DNA from: Wohlfahrtiimonas larvae
GTDB taxonomy: Bacteria > Pseudomonadota > Gammaproteobacteria > Cardiobacteriales > Wohlfahrtiimonadaceae
Length of the DNA: 64,000 nt
Assembly: GCF_039543665.1 (NCBI RefSeq)
Contig: NZ_BAABKE010000002.1
Location: 62,001 to 126,000, forward strand
Direction of reading: 5' to 3'
Shown: positions 35,071-44,343 of the stretch, one piece after another
How the letters are laid out: every line of letters begins with the position of its first letter
Numbering within the stretch: the first letter of the stretch is position 1
Position numbers and translations under genes: made by a program
The notes under the pieces: model-generated
Databases searched by the model: none
The model's input: only the letters and a program-made list of their open reading frames with translations
Told to the model about the DNA's origin: nothing

Positions 35071-35528
35071 ATTTGGAGTTCTTTTTGTCAAAATTGTATT
35101 GTATAGAAAGATTTTAAAACCTAAGTAATAATGCTGTAAAAATAGTCAATGATCATTAGGTTGCCTCTTATATAGATAATCATTAGTTTGATTAAATTTT
35201 AGTCAAAATGCTTTCCACAAGAACTGTGGATAACTTTGTGAATAATAAAAAAAACTATGCTATAAGGTGCATGGTTATTTGAGGTCAAGAGAGTGATCAT
35301 TAATTGATCAGAAAAATATAAATTTTACATATCAATAAGTTATATTTTAAGTCGCGTTGACAACTCTTGACATTTGTTTGTGCTAGTTTCTATCGAATCT
35401 ATAGAATGGTTGTTTATAAGTCAAGTGTTATATTGTGTAATTAATAGGCTTGTCATCAGTTTTCTGTTTTTACATATTGCTCTGATAGAATAGCAACTTT
35501 GTACTTTGAATGATAATAACGGTTTTTT
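35071..35528. other. 458-bp intergenic region with DnaA-box-like sites and dyads
   Basis: No convincing gene is present. Two tandem sites match the DnaA-box consensus on the reverse strand: TGTGGATAA (35225-35233, a perfect box) and TGTGAATAA (35237-35245). A partly inverted TCCACA lies just upstream. A TGATCA-N5-TGATCA dyad is at 35294-35310. Two TTGACA hexamers near 35357 and 35368 may be -35 boxes of promoters reading toward kdsB. The stretch is long compared with other gaps in the window. Confidence 0.5.
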
Positions 35529-36305
35529 ATGAATAATTTTACGATTGTAATTCCTGCAAGGTTAAATTCAACACGCTTGCCCAATAAAATGATGTTATTG
35601 ATCGGTGATCAACCTGTTATAGAGCATACTTGGCGACAAGCAATGTCAGCTCAAGCTAAAAAGGTTATCGTGGCAACAGATGATCAATCCATTTTTGACC
35701 ATATGAAATCTATAGGCGCAGAAGTGGTCATGACATCGAAATCGCATCCTACAGGGACGGATCGTCTAGCCGAAGTTGCGATGTTATGTGGTTTTGATGA
35801 TGAAAAGATTATTGTCAATTGGCAAGGAGATGAACCGTTTTTGCCTTTTGAATTCATAGAAAAGGTTGCCAATAAGCTGGAAGATAATCCAAAAGCTGCC
35901 ATGAGTACATTGGCAACTAGAATTGATAGTTGGGAAGATTTTTTTAATGCCAATGTTGTTAAAGTGGTGCATGGCCATTCTGATGAGGCGTTATATTTCT
36001 CACGTGCGCCAATCCCATTTCCTCGCGGTGTAGAAAAAGGCACAGGGGAATTACCTGCAAACGTACAGCCATTACGACATATTGGTGTTTATGCTTATCG
36101 TGCTTTCTTTTTGAAAGAATATCCTAAATTAAAACCCTCACTATTAGAACAATCAGAATCTTTAGAGCAATTACGAGCATTATCTAATGGGTATTCGATT
36201 GTTGTTGAGCATATGGACACAATTCCTCCTGTAGGTATTGATACAGAAGCAGAACTAGCATTAGCACGACAATGGTATAATGCCGAGCAATCCATCATTA
36301 AATAA
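35529..36305 (+). CDS. kdsB: 3-Deoxy-manno-octulosonate cytidylyltransferase
   Basis: Activates KDO with CTP for LPS inner-core synthesis. The nucleotide-binding N-terminus IPARLNSTRLPNKM, the TSKSHPTGTDRLAEV segment and NWQGDEPFLP are diagnostic. Length 258 aa is typical. The Shine-Dalgarno is poor. It is followed 12 bases later by psd. Confidence 0.96.
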   Translation: MNNFTIVIPARLNSTRLPNKMMLLIGDQPVIEHTWRQAMSAQAKKVIVATDDQSIFDHMKSIGAEVVMTSKSHPTGTDRLAEVAMLCGFDDEKIIVNWQGDEPFLPFEFIEKVANKLEDNPKAAMSTLATRIDSWEDFFNANVVKVVHGHSDEALYFSRAPIPFPRGVEKGTGELPANVQPLRHIGVYAYRAFFLKEYPKLKPSLLEQSESLEQLRALSNGYSIVVEHMDTIPPVGIDTEAELALARQWYNAEQSIIK

Positions 36306-36317
36306 GGTTATCTTTAT

Positions 36318-37163
36318 ATGTCAATACAATATTTTTTGCCACAGCGCTTGAGTTCATGGTGTATCCGTAAGCTCACAAGAATTCGTACTGTTTGGTTTAA
36401 AAATTTATTCATTAGAGTTTTTTCTAAATTGTATGCAATCAACTGGGCAGAGAGTAAATATCGTTCACCTGATGATTTTAAAACCTTTAATGAGTTTTTT
36501 ACACGTCAATTAGAATCAGGGGCAAGGCCAGTTGCTGAATCGCCTTTAGTATCACCTGCTGATGGTAAAATTGCTGCGTGTGGACAATTGGAGAATACTC
36601 GTTTTGTGAAAGCAAAAGGGCATGATTTTACGGTAGAAAGTTTAATCGCAGATCCTGAATTGGCAAAAGATTTCTCAGATGGTAGTTTTGCAACAGTTTA
36701 TTTATCACCAGCAGATTATCACCGCGTGCATATGCCTGTAAAAGGTAAATTGCTTCGTACAATTCATGTTCCTGGAAAGTTATACAGTGTTTCACTCAAA
36801 ACAGCTGCACAAATTCCTACGTTGTTTGCAGAAAATGAGCGTTATGTCTGTGTATTTGAAACTGAATATGGCAAGATGATTTTAATTCTTGTCGGTGCTA
36901 TCAATGTTTCAAGTATTGCAACTGTTTGGGGTGGAGATGTCACGCCACCTTATGGGCGTGTAATTGATTATCAAATATATGATCGTGACATTGAATTAGA
37001 TAAAGGCGCTGAAATGGGTCGCTTTAATATGGGATCTACAGCAATAGTTTTATTAGAAAAGAATGATTCAGTAGTATTGAACGATCTTTTAAAAGAAGGA
37101 ACGGCCATCAAAATGGGCGAAACGTTATATAAGTTTTGCAATTTAGAAACAGAAAGCTTATAA
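36318..37163 (+). CDS. psd: Phosphatidylserine decarboxylase proenzyme
   Basis: Makes phosphatidylethanolamine at the inner membrane. The self-cleaving motif appears as MGST (in FNMGSTAIVLLE), a conservative variant of the usual LGST, and splits the protein into beta and pyruvoyl alpha chains. SPADGKI, the DYHRVHMP segment and GAINVSSI are all typical. Length 281 aa is normal. It is in tandem with kdsB. Confidence 0.95.
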   Translation: MSIQYFLPQRLSSWCIRKLTRIRTVWFKNLFIRVFSKLYAINWAESKYRSPDDFKTFNEFFTRQLESGARPVAESPLVSPADGKIAACGQLENTRFVKAKGHDFTVESLIADPELAKDFSDGSFATVYLSPADYHRVHMPVKGKLLRTIHVPGKLYSVSLKTAAQIPTLFAENERYVCVFETEYGKMILILVGAINVSSIATVWGGDVTPPYGRVIDYQIYDRDIELDKGAEMGRFNMGSTAIVLLEKNDSVVLNDLLKEGTAIKMGETLYKFCNLETESL

Positions 37164-37257
37164 TTCAGCGCTTGTATTTTTAGCGAAATACATTCCTTGT
37201 CTTACAGAAAATTCTGAAGACTTTATTTGTTTAATAAATCCATAAGGAATTATGAAT

Positions 37258-37626
37258 ATGCGTCATTATGAAGTTGTATTCCTTGTTCACCCAGATCAAA
37301 GCGAACAAGTACCAGCAATGATTGAGCGTTATCGTTCAGTTGTTACTAATGAAGGTGGTCAAATTCACCGTTTAGAAGATTGGGGTCGTCGTCAATTGGC
37401 TTACCCAATTCAAAAATTACACAAAGCTCATTATGTTTTAATGAACATTGAATGTAATGATCTTGCTCTTGAAGAATTACAAGGCATTTTCCGTTTCAAT
37501 GATGCGATTTTACGTCACATGATTATTCAGAAAGAAGAAGCAGTTACTGAAGCATCAGTATTGATGAAACCACAGCGTGAAGATCGTGCAAACGATGAAT
37601 CTTCAGAAGCTGCGGATGAAGAATAA
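37258..37626 (+). CDS. rpsF: 30S ribosomal protein S6
   Basis: First gene of the rpsF-rpsR-rplI ribosomal unit. The N-terminus MRHYEVVFLVHPDQSEQV is typical S6, and the C-terminal tail is acidic. The ATG at 37258 lies nine bases after AAGGA; the ATG at 37252 lies too close. Length 122 aa. The usual gammaproteobacterial priB between rpsF and rpsR is absent here. Confidence 0.97.
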   Translation: MRHYEVVFLVHPDQSEQVPAMIERYRSVVTNEGGQIHRLEDWGRRQLAYPIQKLHKAHYVLMNIECNDLALEELQGIFRFNDAILRHMIIQKEEAVTEASVLMKPQREDRANDESSEAADEE

Positions 37627-37655
37627 TCACATCATTTAACTAAAGGAATTTTAAT

Positions 37656-37880
37656 ATGTCACGTTATTTCCGTCGTAAAAGATTCTGCCGTTTTACAGCA
37701 GAAAATGTAAAAGAAATTGATTACAAAGATATCAATACCTTAAAAAACTATATTACTGAAACTGGGAAAATTATCCCAAGTCGTGTAACTGGAACGCAAG
37801 CGCGTTATCAGCGTCAATTAGCGACTGCGATCAAGCGCGCTCGTTACATTGCATTGCTTCCATATTCAGATCAGCATTAA
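37656..37880 (+). CDS. rpsR: 30S ribosomal protein S18
   Basis: A 74-aa basic protein that pairs with S6 in the 30S platform. The core DYKDINTLKNYITETGKI, followed by PSRVTGTQARYQRQL, is diagnostic. TAAAGGAA precedes the ATG. Confidence 0.98.
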   Translation: MSRYFRRKRFCRFTAENVKEIDYKDINTLKNYITETGKIIPSRVTGTQARYQRQLATAIKRARYIALLPYSDQH

Positions 37881-37895
37881 TTTTAAGGAGCAATC

Positions 37896-38342
37896 ATGCA
37901 AGTTATTTTATTAGAAAAAATCAACAAGTTGGGTAAACTTGGTGATACAGTTGAAGTAAAATCTGGTTATGCTCGTAACTTTTTATTACCATTAGGTAAA
38001 GCTACTGAAGCAACTCCAGCAAATATCGCTAAATTAGAAGAGCAACGTGCTGAGTTAGAAGCTAAGCAAGCTGCAATTTTGGCTGATGCAACTGAGCGCG
38101 GCGAAAAATTGAACGGTATTGTAATTACTATGTCTGTGAAAGCAGGTACAGAAGGCCGTTTATTCGGTGCTGTAACTAGCCAAGATATCGCTGAAGCAGT
38201 AACAAATGCAGGTGTTAAATTAGAAAAACGTGATGTTCGTATTGCTGATGGTTCAATCCGTAGCATTGGTGAGCACGCTGTAGTTTTAACATTACACCCA
38301 GATGTAATCGTAAATATTCAAGTGAACGTTGTTGCTGAGTAA
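37896..38342 (+). CDS. rplI: 50S ribosomal protein L9
   Basis: L9 (148 aa) with the N-terminal motif KINKLGKLGDTVEVKSGYARNFL in pieces, a long connecting helix and a C-terminal domain (GRLFGAVTSQDIAEAV). AAGGAG lies upstream of the ATG. It closes the rpsF-rpsR-rplI operon. Confidence 0.98.
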   Translation: MQVILLEKINKLGKLGDTVEVKSGYARNFLLPLGKATEATPANIAKLEEQRAELEAKQAAILADATERGEKLNGIVITMSVKAGTEGRLFGAVTSQDIAEAVTNAGVKLEKRDVRIADGSIRSIGEHAVVLTLHPDVIVNIQVNVVAE

Positions 38343-38375
38343 TTTACTCTAATAATTATTTTCACTGATACTGAT

Positions 38376-38402
38376 AGCCCCGTCAATAGACGGGGCTTTT
38401 TT
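38376..38402 (+). terminator. Terminator after rplI
   Basis: A GC-rich 9-bp stem AGCCCCGTC/GACGGGGCT with tetraloop AATA is followed by six T. Confidence 0.95.
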
Positions 38403-38460
38403 GTTCTTATAAATCGGTTACAATCTTAATATAAATTATAAATAGTTGAGGATTGTATCA

Positions 38461-40188
38461 TTGAGAAGAAACTATATTACGCGGGTTCGTTTAGGTATTG
38501 CGCTTTATAATGCTTGTATTCGCGATGGATACTCATTGAATCGTTTTATCCGCGATATTTTGGCTGGGATTACAGTGGGTATTATTGCGATTCCATTGGC
38601 AATGGCATTAGCAATTGCTAGCGGTGTACCACCACAATATGGTTTATATACAGCTGGCGTTGCTGGGATGGTGGCAGCATTGGCAGGTGGATCAAAGTTA
38701 AGTGTTTCAGGCCCTACTGCTGCATTCATTGTAATTTTATTGCCCGTATCTCAGCAATTTGGGCTACAAGGGTTATTAGTTGCAACATTGTTATCAGGTA
38801 TTATATTGACGATTATGGGGCTGGCTCGTATTGGTCGGGTTATTGAGTATATTCCTTTACCTGTAACATTGGGATTTACAGCAGGAATTGCAATTACGAT
38901 TGCAAGTATGCAGTTTGTGGATTTTTTTGGCTTAACGCCAACAGTAGCATCAGATGATTTCATTACACGAATTATGATGATTATCTCATCTTTGTCAACG
39001 TTACAATGGGGAGATACCTTAGTAGGCTTGACAACCTTAGGGGTATTAGTCCTATGGCCTAAACTGAGAATCAATTTTCCGGGGCATTTACCTGCAATTA
39101 TTGCAGGTTTACTTGTTATGCTGATTTATCAGTGGTTGGGATATGATATCCAAACAATTGGCAGTAAGTTTAGTTATATTCTGCCAAATGGTGATGAAGG
39201 TAAAGGTATTCCACCTGTGTTGCCATCATTTGTTTTGCCCTGGAATATTCCTGCTGAAACGGGCAATTTTCAATGGACATGGAAGAATATTTCAGCGCTA
39301 TTACCGGCGGCATTTTCGATGGCGGTATTGGGTGCAATAGAATCTTTATTATGCGCTGTTATCTTAGATAATATGACGCGTATAAAGCATAATCCAAATA
39401 GTGAATTATTGGGGCAGGGATTGAGTAATGTTGTTGCTCCTTTTTTTGGTGGTATTACATCCACAGCTGCAATAGCACGTTCAGCTGTTAACTTCAAAGC
39501 AGGCGCAACATCGCCAGTTTCAGCAATTGTTCATTCATTATTTGTATTGGCTGCCTTGTTATTTTTTGCACGATATTTATCTTATTTACCTTTGGCTGCG
39601 ATGGCTGCTTTACTGTTTATGGTTGCATGGAATATGAGTGAAGCAAAAAAAGTTAAAGAGATTATTCAAAAAGCTCCTAAAGGGGATATTGCAGTACTAT
39701 TGGTATGTCTATTTTTAACAGTATTTTTTGATATGATCATTGCCATTTCAATTGGTGTGGTTTTAGCTGCTTTATTATTCATGAAAAATATTGCTGATTT
39801 AACTAAACTTACAGAAATTGATTGTGAGCATTTTGATGAGACAGAGATTTTATATACAATTCATGGGCCACTTTTTTTTGCGGCGGCTGAACGGATTTTT
39901 AGTGAGCTATCTGAATTAAGTGACCGTTATCAGACAATTATTTTAGATTGGACGGGGGTTACACTGTTAGATGTTGGTGGCTTACAAGCATTTACTCGAT
40001 TTATGGAGGATTTGGATGAGAATAAACGTATTATGATTTGTAATGTTCCATTTCAACCTTTAAAAACATTGGCACGTGCAAAAATTCAACCTATAGAAGG
40101 TCGGTTGGACTTTTATTCATCTCGTTTAGAAGTATTTAAGGTGCTTAATCATGGAAGTAATGTTTGTATTGAAGTGATTAACCCATAA
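38461..40188 (+). CDS. SulP-family anion transporter with STAS domain
   Basis: Inner-membrane transporter (575 aa) with 10-14 hydrophobic segments and a C-terminal cytoplasmic STAS domain (DWTGVTLLDVGGLQAF). The SLC26/SulP signature is seen in GIIAIPLAMALAIASGVPPQYGLYTA and SGPTAAFIV-type segments. Substrate may be sulfate, bicarbonate or dicarboxylate; DauA-like proteins share this layout. The likely start is a TTG at 38461, preceded by GAGG at nine bases. Its last 40 bases overlap the convergent LysE gene. Confidence 0.88.
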   Translation: MRRNYITRVRLGIALYNACIRDGYSLNRFIRDILAGITVGIIAIPLAMALAIASGVPPQYGLYTAGVAGMVAALAGGSKLSVSGPTAAFIVILLPVSQQFGLQGLLVATLLSGIILTIMGLARIGRVIEYIPLPVTLGFTAGIAITIASMQFVDFFGLTPTVASDDFITRIMMIISSLSTLQWGDTLVGLTTLGVLVLWPKLRINFPGHLPAIIAGLLVMLIYQWLGYDIQTIGSKFSYILPNGDEGKGIPPVLPSFVLPWNIPAETGNFQWTWKNISALLPAAFSMAVLGAIESLLCAVILDNMTRIKHNPNSELLGQGLSNVVAPFFGGITSTAAIARSAVNFKAGATSPVSAIVHSLFVLAALLFFARYLSYLPLAAMAALLFMVAWNMSEAKKVKEIIQKAPKGDIAVLLVCLFLTVFFDMIIAISIGVVLAALLFMKNIADLTKLTEIDCEHFDETEILYTIHGPLFFAAAERIFSELSELSDRYQTIILDWTGVTLLDVGGLQAFTRFMEDLDENKRIMICNVPFQPLKTLARAKIQPIEGRLDFYSSRLEVFKVLNHGSNVCIEVINP

Positions 40189-40769
40189 ATGGCTATGGTG
40201 ATTAATAAAATACCACAGGCACCTAAAATCTTGTGGTAAATCGATTTTTGTGACAAAGCATTGAATGCCACATATACAATGGATAATGTCAGAAAATCAA
40301 GAATGATCCATGTGATCACTAAAATAGATAAGCTGATATTAATGTTATCGTGCACATTGATGAATTGTGGGAAAAAGGATGAGAAGAAAATAATATCTTT
40401 GGGATTAGAAATTCCTACTAAAAAGCCTTTTTTAAAACCACCATCTACAGGTTTGATGGTTGTGGGTGAGGCATCAGAAGGAGTGCAAACTTCTTTTAAA
40501 ATTTCATAGCCTAAATAAGCAATGTATAGCGAGCCTAGCAATTTAATGCTGGTAAAAATTAGATCATTGATGCTTAAAACCCCTTTTAATACTAGGATAG
40601 AAAAAGCGATCAAAATTAATGATGCGATATTGGTGCCAAAAATAGTTTTTAAGGCGGCACGATAACCATGTTTTAAGCCTGTGCTCGCAACTAAAATCAT
40701 AACAGGGCCAGGCGTTGCGATCATTACAATAACAGTAACAATATAAAGGCTGAGTTCTAAGAAATTCAT
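40149..40769 (-). CDS. LysE/RhtB-family amino-acid exporter
   Basis: A 206-aa membrane protein with about six helices. The N-terminal MIATPGPVMILVASTGLKHG carries the family ATPGP motif, and GISNPKDIIFFSSFFPQF is the conserved central loop. Exported substrate is unknown. Its 3' end overlaps the SulP gene by 40 bases in the opposite direction, with no terminator visible between. Confidence 0.9.
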   Translation of the reverse strand: MNFLELSLYIVTVIVMIATPGPVMILVASTGLKHGYRAALKTIFGTNIASLILIAFSILVLKGVLSINDLIFTSIKLLGSLYIAYLGYEILKEVCTPSDASPTTIKPVDGGFKKGFLVGISNPKDIIFFSSFFPQFINVHDNINISLSILVITWIILDFLTLSIVYVAFNALSQKSIYHKILGACGILLITIAIYGLITSIQTLLP

Positions 40770-40990
40770 GGCTATCCTTCATTCAAATGAACGATAGTTA
40801 TAAGATGTTTTATGTATAAAAGCAATCTACAGTTTGTGTGAAATAACATCATTAATATTCTAGATAATTTTTTAAAATCATAATGTTGCGTATAATATTT
40901 TATAGTTATGTTATAGTCTATCAGTAATAGTATGATGAGTTCATATCATCTATTGTATGTTTTCCCTTAACTAAGTATGAGGAGTATCAC

Positions 40991-41734
40991 ATGGCGGTAT
41001 TAAACGGTAAAGTTGCATTAATAACAGGGGCTGCATCAGGCATTGGTAAATGTATTGTAGATTTATTCGTTAAGAATGGCGCAAAAGTTGCAGTTGTTGA
41101 TATTAATGAGATACAAGGACAAGAGGTGGCAGCCGCTTATGGTGAGCATGCCATTTTTATTAAGGCTGACGCTGCTTCTCCTGATGATAATAAGCGTATG
41201 GTTGAGGAAACAGTTAAGGCATTTGGTCAATTAGATATTGCAGTGAATAATGCCGGGATTGTTGGGGCTTTTGCTGTGGTTGATCAGTACGGGATAGAAG
41301 ATTGGAAAAAAGTTATTGATGTAAATTTGAATGGTGTTTTCTATGGCATGCATTATCAATTACTTGAAATGCTTAGACATGGAAAAGGTAGTATTATTAA
41401 TATTTCTTCAATTTTAGCTGAAGTTGGTGTTGCAAATTCATCGGCTTATTGTGCAGCTAAGCATGGCGTGAATGGTTTAACTAGAACGGCGGCATGGGAA
41501 TATGGTAAGCAAGGTATTCGCATCAATGCCGTAGGGCCAGGCTACATCGGTACACCATTAGTAACTGAAAGTTATAGTGAAGAAGTGATTCAAGAATTAT
41601 CTTCTCGTCATGCAATGAATCGTTTAGGTACACCGGAAGAAGTGGCGGAATTGGTTTTATGGTTGGCATCTGATCAAGCATCATTTGCAACAGGCGGTTA
41701 TTACCCAATTGATGGCGGATATTTGGCGCGTTAA
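40991..41734 (+). CDS. Classical short-chain dehydrogenase/reductase
   Basis: A 247-aa NAD(P)-dependent oxidoreductase. The cofactor loop is TGAASGIG, followed by VNNAGI-type NNAG, the serine in NISSILA, and the catalytic YCAAK. Asp in VVDINE after the second strand suggests NAD preference, which is an inference. C-terminal GGYYPIDGGY is usual for the family. Neighbours do not indicate the substrate. TGAGGAG precedes the ATG. Confidence 0.88.
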   Translation: MAVLNGKVALITGAASGIGKCIVDLFVKNGAKVAVVDINEIQGQEVAAAYGEHAIFIKADAASPDDNKRMVEETVKAFGQLDIAVNNAGIVGAFAVVDQYGIEDWKKVIDVNLNGVFYGMHYQLLEMLRHGKGSIINISSILAEVGVANSSAYCAAKHGVNGLTRTAAWEYGKQGIRINAVGPGYIGTPLVTESYSEEVIQELSSRHAMNRLGTPEEVAELVLWLASDQASFATGGYYPIDGGYLAR

Positions 41735-41789
41735 AATACAAGTAATTTAATTATCTCAAAGGGCTGATTAATCAGCCCTCAGATTGCTG

Positions 41790-41812
41790 AAAGCTTCCGA
41801 GGGAAGCTTTTT
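41790..41812 (+). terminator. Terminator between the SDR gene and the radical-SAM gene
   Basis: A 9-bp stem AAAGCTTCC/GGAAGCTTT with a three-base loop runs into TTTTT. An additional perfect palindrome GGGCTGATTAATCAGCCC lies just upstream (41761-41778) and may serve the opposite strand. Confidence 0.8.
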
Positions 41813-41823
41813 GGCGACCTAAA

Positions 41824-43353
41824 TTACAAATGTTGCTGTTGGCGTTTTGGTGTGGCGGTTTTAGGTATGCGATTTTTAAAGCGATCTTCAAAACCTTCTG
41901 GTTTATCACCCAAATATTTTGGCCAACCTTGTAAACCAATACGTAAGAAATCTTGTCCCATAATTTCTTGAACTTCAGCTAAGGGCAATTGTTTTACTTC
42001 TGTTAAATATACAAAAACTTCAGCAAAAAGTTTATCCAATGGAATGCTGTGCGTACGCTTAAACTTGTTCACCATATATTCTGAAATATCCCATAAAGTT
42101 TCAAAGGCTTTTTCATCGAATAGCAATGGCAAAGTTTGGCTAAAACGACCTGAGTTTGCGATTAAATCCCAAAATTTTGCAGCATGTTTCATCTGATTCA
42201 TGGTTGTGAAATCCATATCCTTATTTTCATAAACGCTATAAGGTGCTTCAGGACTATATTTGAAATCAAAATCTTTCGTGTGGCGATCAATCGGCGTACC
42301 TTTCAAGCGCTTTAGAATACCCAATTGAATTTCTTGTGGTTCCCATGACCAAAGCTCGTTAAAGCCTTCTGCAAATTTCTCTAAATCCTCCGCAGGTAAG
42401 CCTGCAATCAAGTCCACATGCAAATGCACAGTTGTGTGTTTAGATAACCAAGATATATTCTCTTTAGCTTTCACAAGATTTGTTTTACGAGAAATGAGCT
42501 TTTGTGTTTCAGGGTTCAATGTTTGAATCCCAATCTCAAATTGCAAGCTACCTTCAGGGAATTTTAAGATTAACTCTTTAATTTCATTAGGTAAGAAATC
42601 TGGCACTAATTCAAAATGTAAAAAGAGTGATTCTTCAGGATTCTTCGCTAATTTATCTAAGAAGAAATTCAAAATGCTGACAGTAAATTCGCGTTTTAAG
42701 TTAAAGGTACGATCAATGAACTTAAATTGGCGCAAACCACGTTCATATAAACGATTCATCGCAGCGAGAAATTCATCCAGTGGAAATGTCCAAGCGGTTT
42801 TATCTAAGCTCGACAAACAGAATTCACATTTAAAAGGGCATCCACGGGATGCTTCCACATAAACAGTACGATGCTGAATGTCAAAGTCCGTATAATAATC
42901 ATACGGCATTTTGATGTGCTCAAGCTTGGGTTGTAAGCCAGTGATTACTTTATTTTCAGGTGCATTGCCTGCCAAAATATCACGGCACAATTCATAAGCG
43001 CTGATGTCGCCCCAGCCTGTAATTAAATAATCAACAGTATTGAAGATAGTTGTATCATTATATTCATGTGAAACTTCCGGCCCGCCAATCACAATGATGA
43101 GCTCAGGCATCAACGCTTTCAGTTCGCGAACTAATTTTGTTGTCTCATTGATGTTCCAAATATAAACGCCCAATAATAAGATCTTTGGATTTTTTTCATG
43201 AACAATCGTCAAAATTTCTTCTGTATCTTGCTGAATTGTAAATTCACAGATTTCAGCTTGAGACTGAATTTCTTCCATGTTCGCATATAAATAGCGTGTT
43301 GCTAAAGATGCGTGAGAAAATCGGGCGTTTAGGGTGCTGATTAAAATATTCAT
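41824..43353 (-). CDS. B12-binding-domain radical SAM protein (DUF4080 type)
   Basis: A 509-aa protein. An N-terminal cobalamin-binding-like Rossmann domain (residues about 1-140) is followed by a radical-SAM core with the CxxxCxxC cluster motif in GCPFKCEFC (near residue 182). A C-terminal DUF4080-like region with a helical tail ends the protein. Substrate is unknown. It begins five bases after dapB and is probably co-transcribed. Confidence 0.82.
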   Translation of the reverse strand: MNILISTLNARFSHASLATRYLYANMEEIQSQAEICEFTIQQDTEEILTIVHEKNPKILLLGVYIWNINETTKLVRELKALMPELIIVIGGPEVSHEYNDTTIFNTVDYLITGWGDISAYELCRDILAGNAPENKVITGLQPKLEHIKMPYDYYTDFDIQHRTVYVEASRGCPFKCEFCLSSLDKTAWTFPLDEFLAAMNRLYERGLRQFKFIDRTFNLKREFTVSILNFFLDKLAKNPEESLFLHFELVPDFLPNEIKELILKFPEGSLQFEIGIQTLNPETQKLISRKTNLVKAKENISWLSKHTTVHLHVDLIAGLPAEDLEKFAEGFNELWSWEPQEIQLGILKRLKGTPIDRHTKDFDFKYSPEAPYSVYENKDMDFTTMNQMKHAAKFWDLIANSGRFSQTLPLLFDEKAFETLWDISEYMVNKFKRTHSIPLDKLFAEVFVYLTEVKQLPLAEVQEIMGQDFLRIGLQGWPKYLGDKPEGFEDRFKNRIPKTATPKRQQQHL

Positions 43354-43358
43354 TGCGG

Positions 43359-44159
43359 TTACATCACCAATGTATCTTGCATTGAATACAAGCCTGCAGA
43401 TTTTGAATGTAGCCAGCGCGCAGCATAAACAGCGCCATCCGCAAATAAAGTACGATCTTTAGCTTTATGTGTGATTTCGATTTGCTCTTTCAATGTTGCA
43501 AAGATTACCGTGTGATCACCTACAACGCTGCCACCGCGCAATGTTGCAAAGCCAATTTCACCTGCACCACGTTCACGATCCATATCATGGCGATCATAAA
43601 CAGCAACTTTATCAAAGTCTTCATTCATAGCTTTAGCAACCACTTTACCCATTTGCAATGCAGTGCCAGATGGTGCATCTTTTTTAAATCTGTGGTGCAT
43701 TTCTAAAACTTCGATATCGGCTTGTTTGCCTAAAACTTTAGCAGCTTGCTCAAGTAGTGCATAAACTAAATTCACACCGAGGCTCATATTTGGCGCTTGT
43801 AGGATTGCAGTTTCTTTTGCATATTCTTGTAATTGAGCTAAATCATCATTCGATAAACCTGTTGTACCGATCACAACTGGGATTTTAGCTTTGGCAATTG
43901 CACTGATATTTTGCATTGTCGCTTCTGGTAATGTGAAATCAATGTAAACATCTACAACATTAGTTGTGGCAGCAATATCATCTGTGATCGCAACATTTAA
44001 TGGTGCGCTGTGTAATAATTCGCCAGCATCGTGACCAATGTTTGCGCTACCTTTGTGCGTAATCGCAGCACCTAAAGTTAAGTCGTTTGCATCAGCAACC
44101 AACTGCAGAATATTGACACCCATTCTGCCTTCGACTCCGATAATACCAATTCGAATCAT
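43359..44159 (-). CDS. dapB: 4-Hydroxy-tetrahydrodipicolinate reductase
   Basis: NAD(P)H-dependent reductase of the lysine/DAP pathway, 266 aa. The N-terminal GIIGVEGRMG binds the cofactor; the catalytic segment is HHRFKKDAPSGTA. I chose the ATG at 44159 since AGAGGT lies seven bases upstream and it gives the normal N-terminus. An upstream in-frame ATG at 44234 lies in the intergenic region and is rejected. Confidence 0.95.
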   Translation of the reverse strand: MIRIGIIGVEGRMGVNILQLVADANDLTLGAAITHKGSANIGHDAGELLHSAPLNVAITDDIAATTNVVDVYIDFTLPEATMQNISAIAKAKIPVVIGTTGLSNDDLAQLQEYAKETAILQAPNMSLGVNLVYALLEQAAKVLGKQADIEVLEMHHRFKKDAPSGTALQMGKVVAKAMNEDFDKVAVYDRHDMDRERGAGEIGFATLRGGSVVGDHTVIFATLKEQIEITHKAKDRTLFADGAVYAARWLHSKSAGLYSMQDTLVM

Positions 44160-44291
44160 GATCTCAACCTCTTTCATAAAATGAGGCTCATTATAGCGAT
44201 AAACCCTACAAAAGTATTGTTTATTCATATTCAAGAAAAAAGATGATTAAGTAAAAAATATTTATGAAGGTCAAAATTTTAGGGATTATAT

Positions 44292-44324
44292 TTGACAAAT
44301 GATCTTTAAATGATAATAATTCTC
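44292..44324 (+). promoter_or_regulatory. Fur-box-containing promoter of tonB-exbB-exbD
   Basis: A -35 TTGACA (44292-44297) is followed at 16-17 bases by a TAATAA/AATAAT -10 region. Overlapping it, 44306-44324 matches 14 of 19 positions of the Fur-box consensus (core AATGATAATAATT). This suggests iron-repressed transcription of the TonB operon. Confidence 0.65.
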
Positions 44325-44343
44325 ATGCGTTAATTAATTCTTA

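Noticed and set aside
35071..35528. Chromosomal replication origin
   Set aside because: Only two DnaA-type boxes are present and no dnaA, dnaN, mnmG or rpmH flanks the region, so the evidence is too thin.
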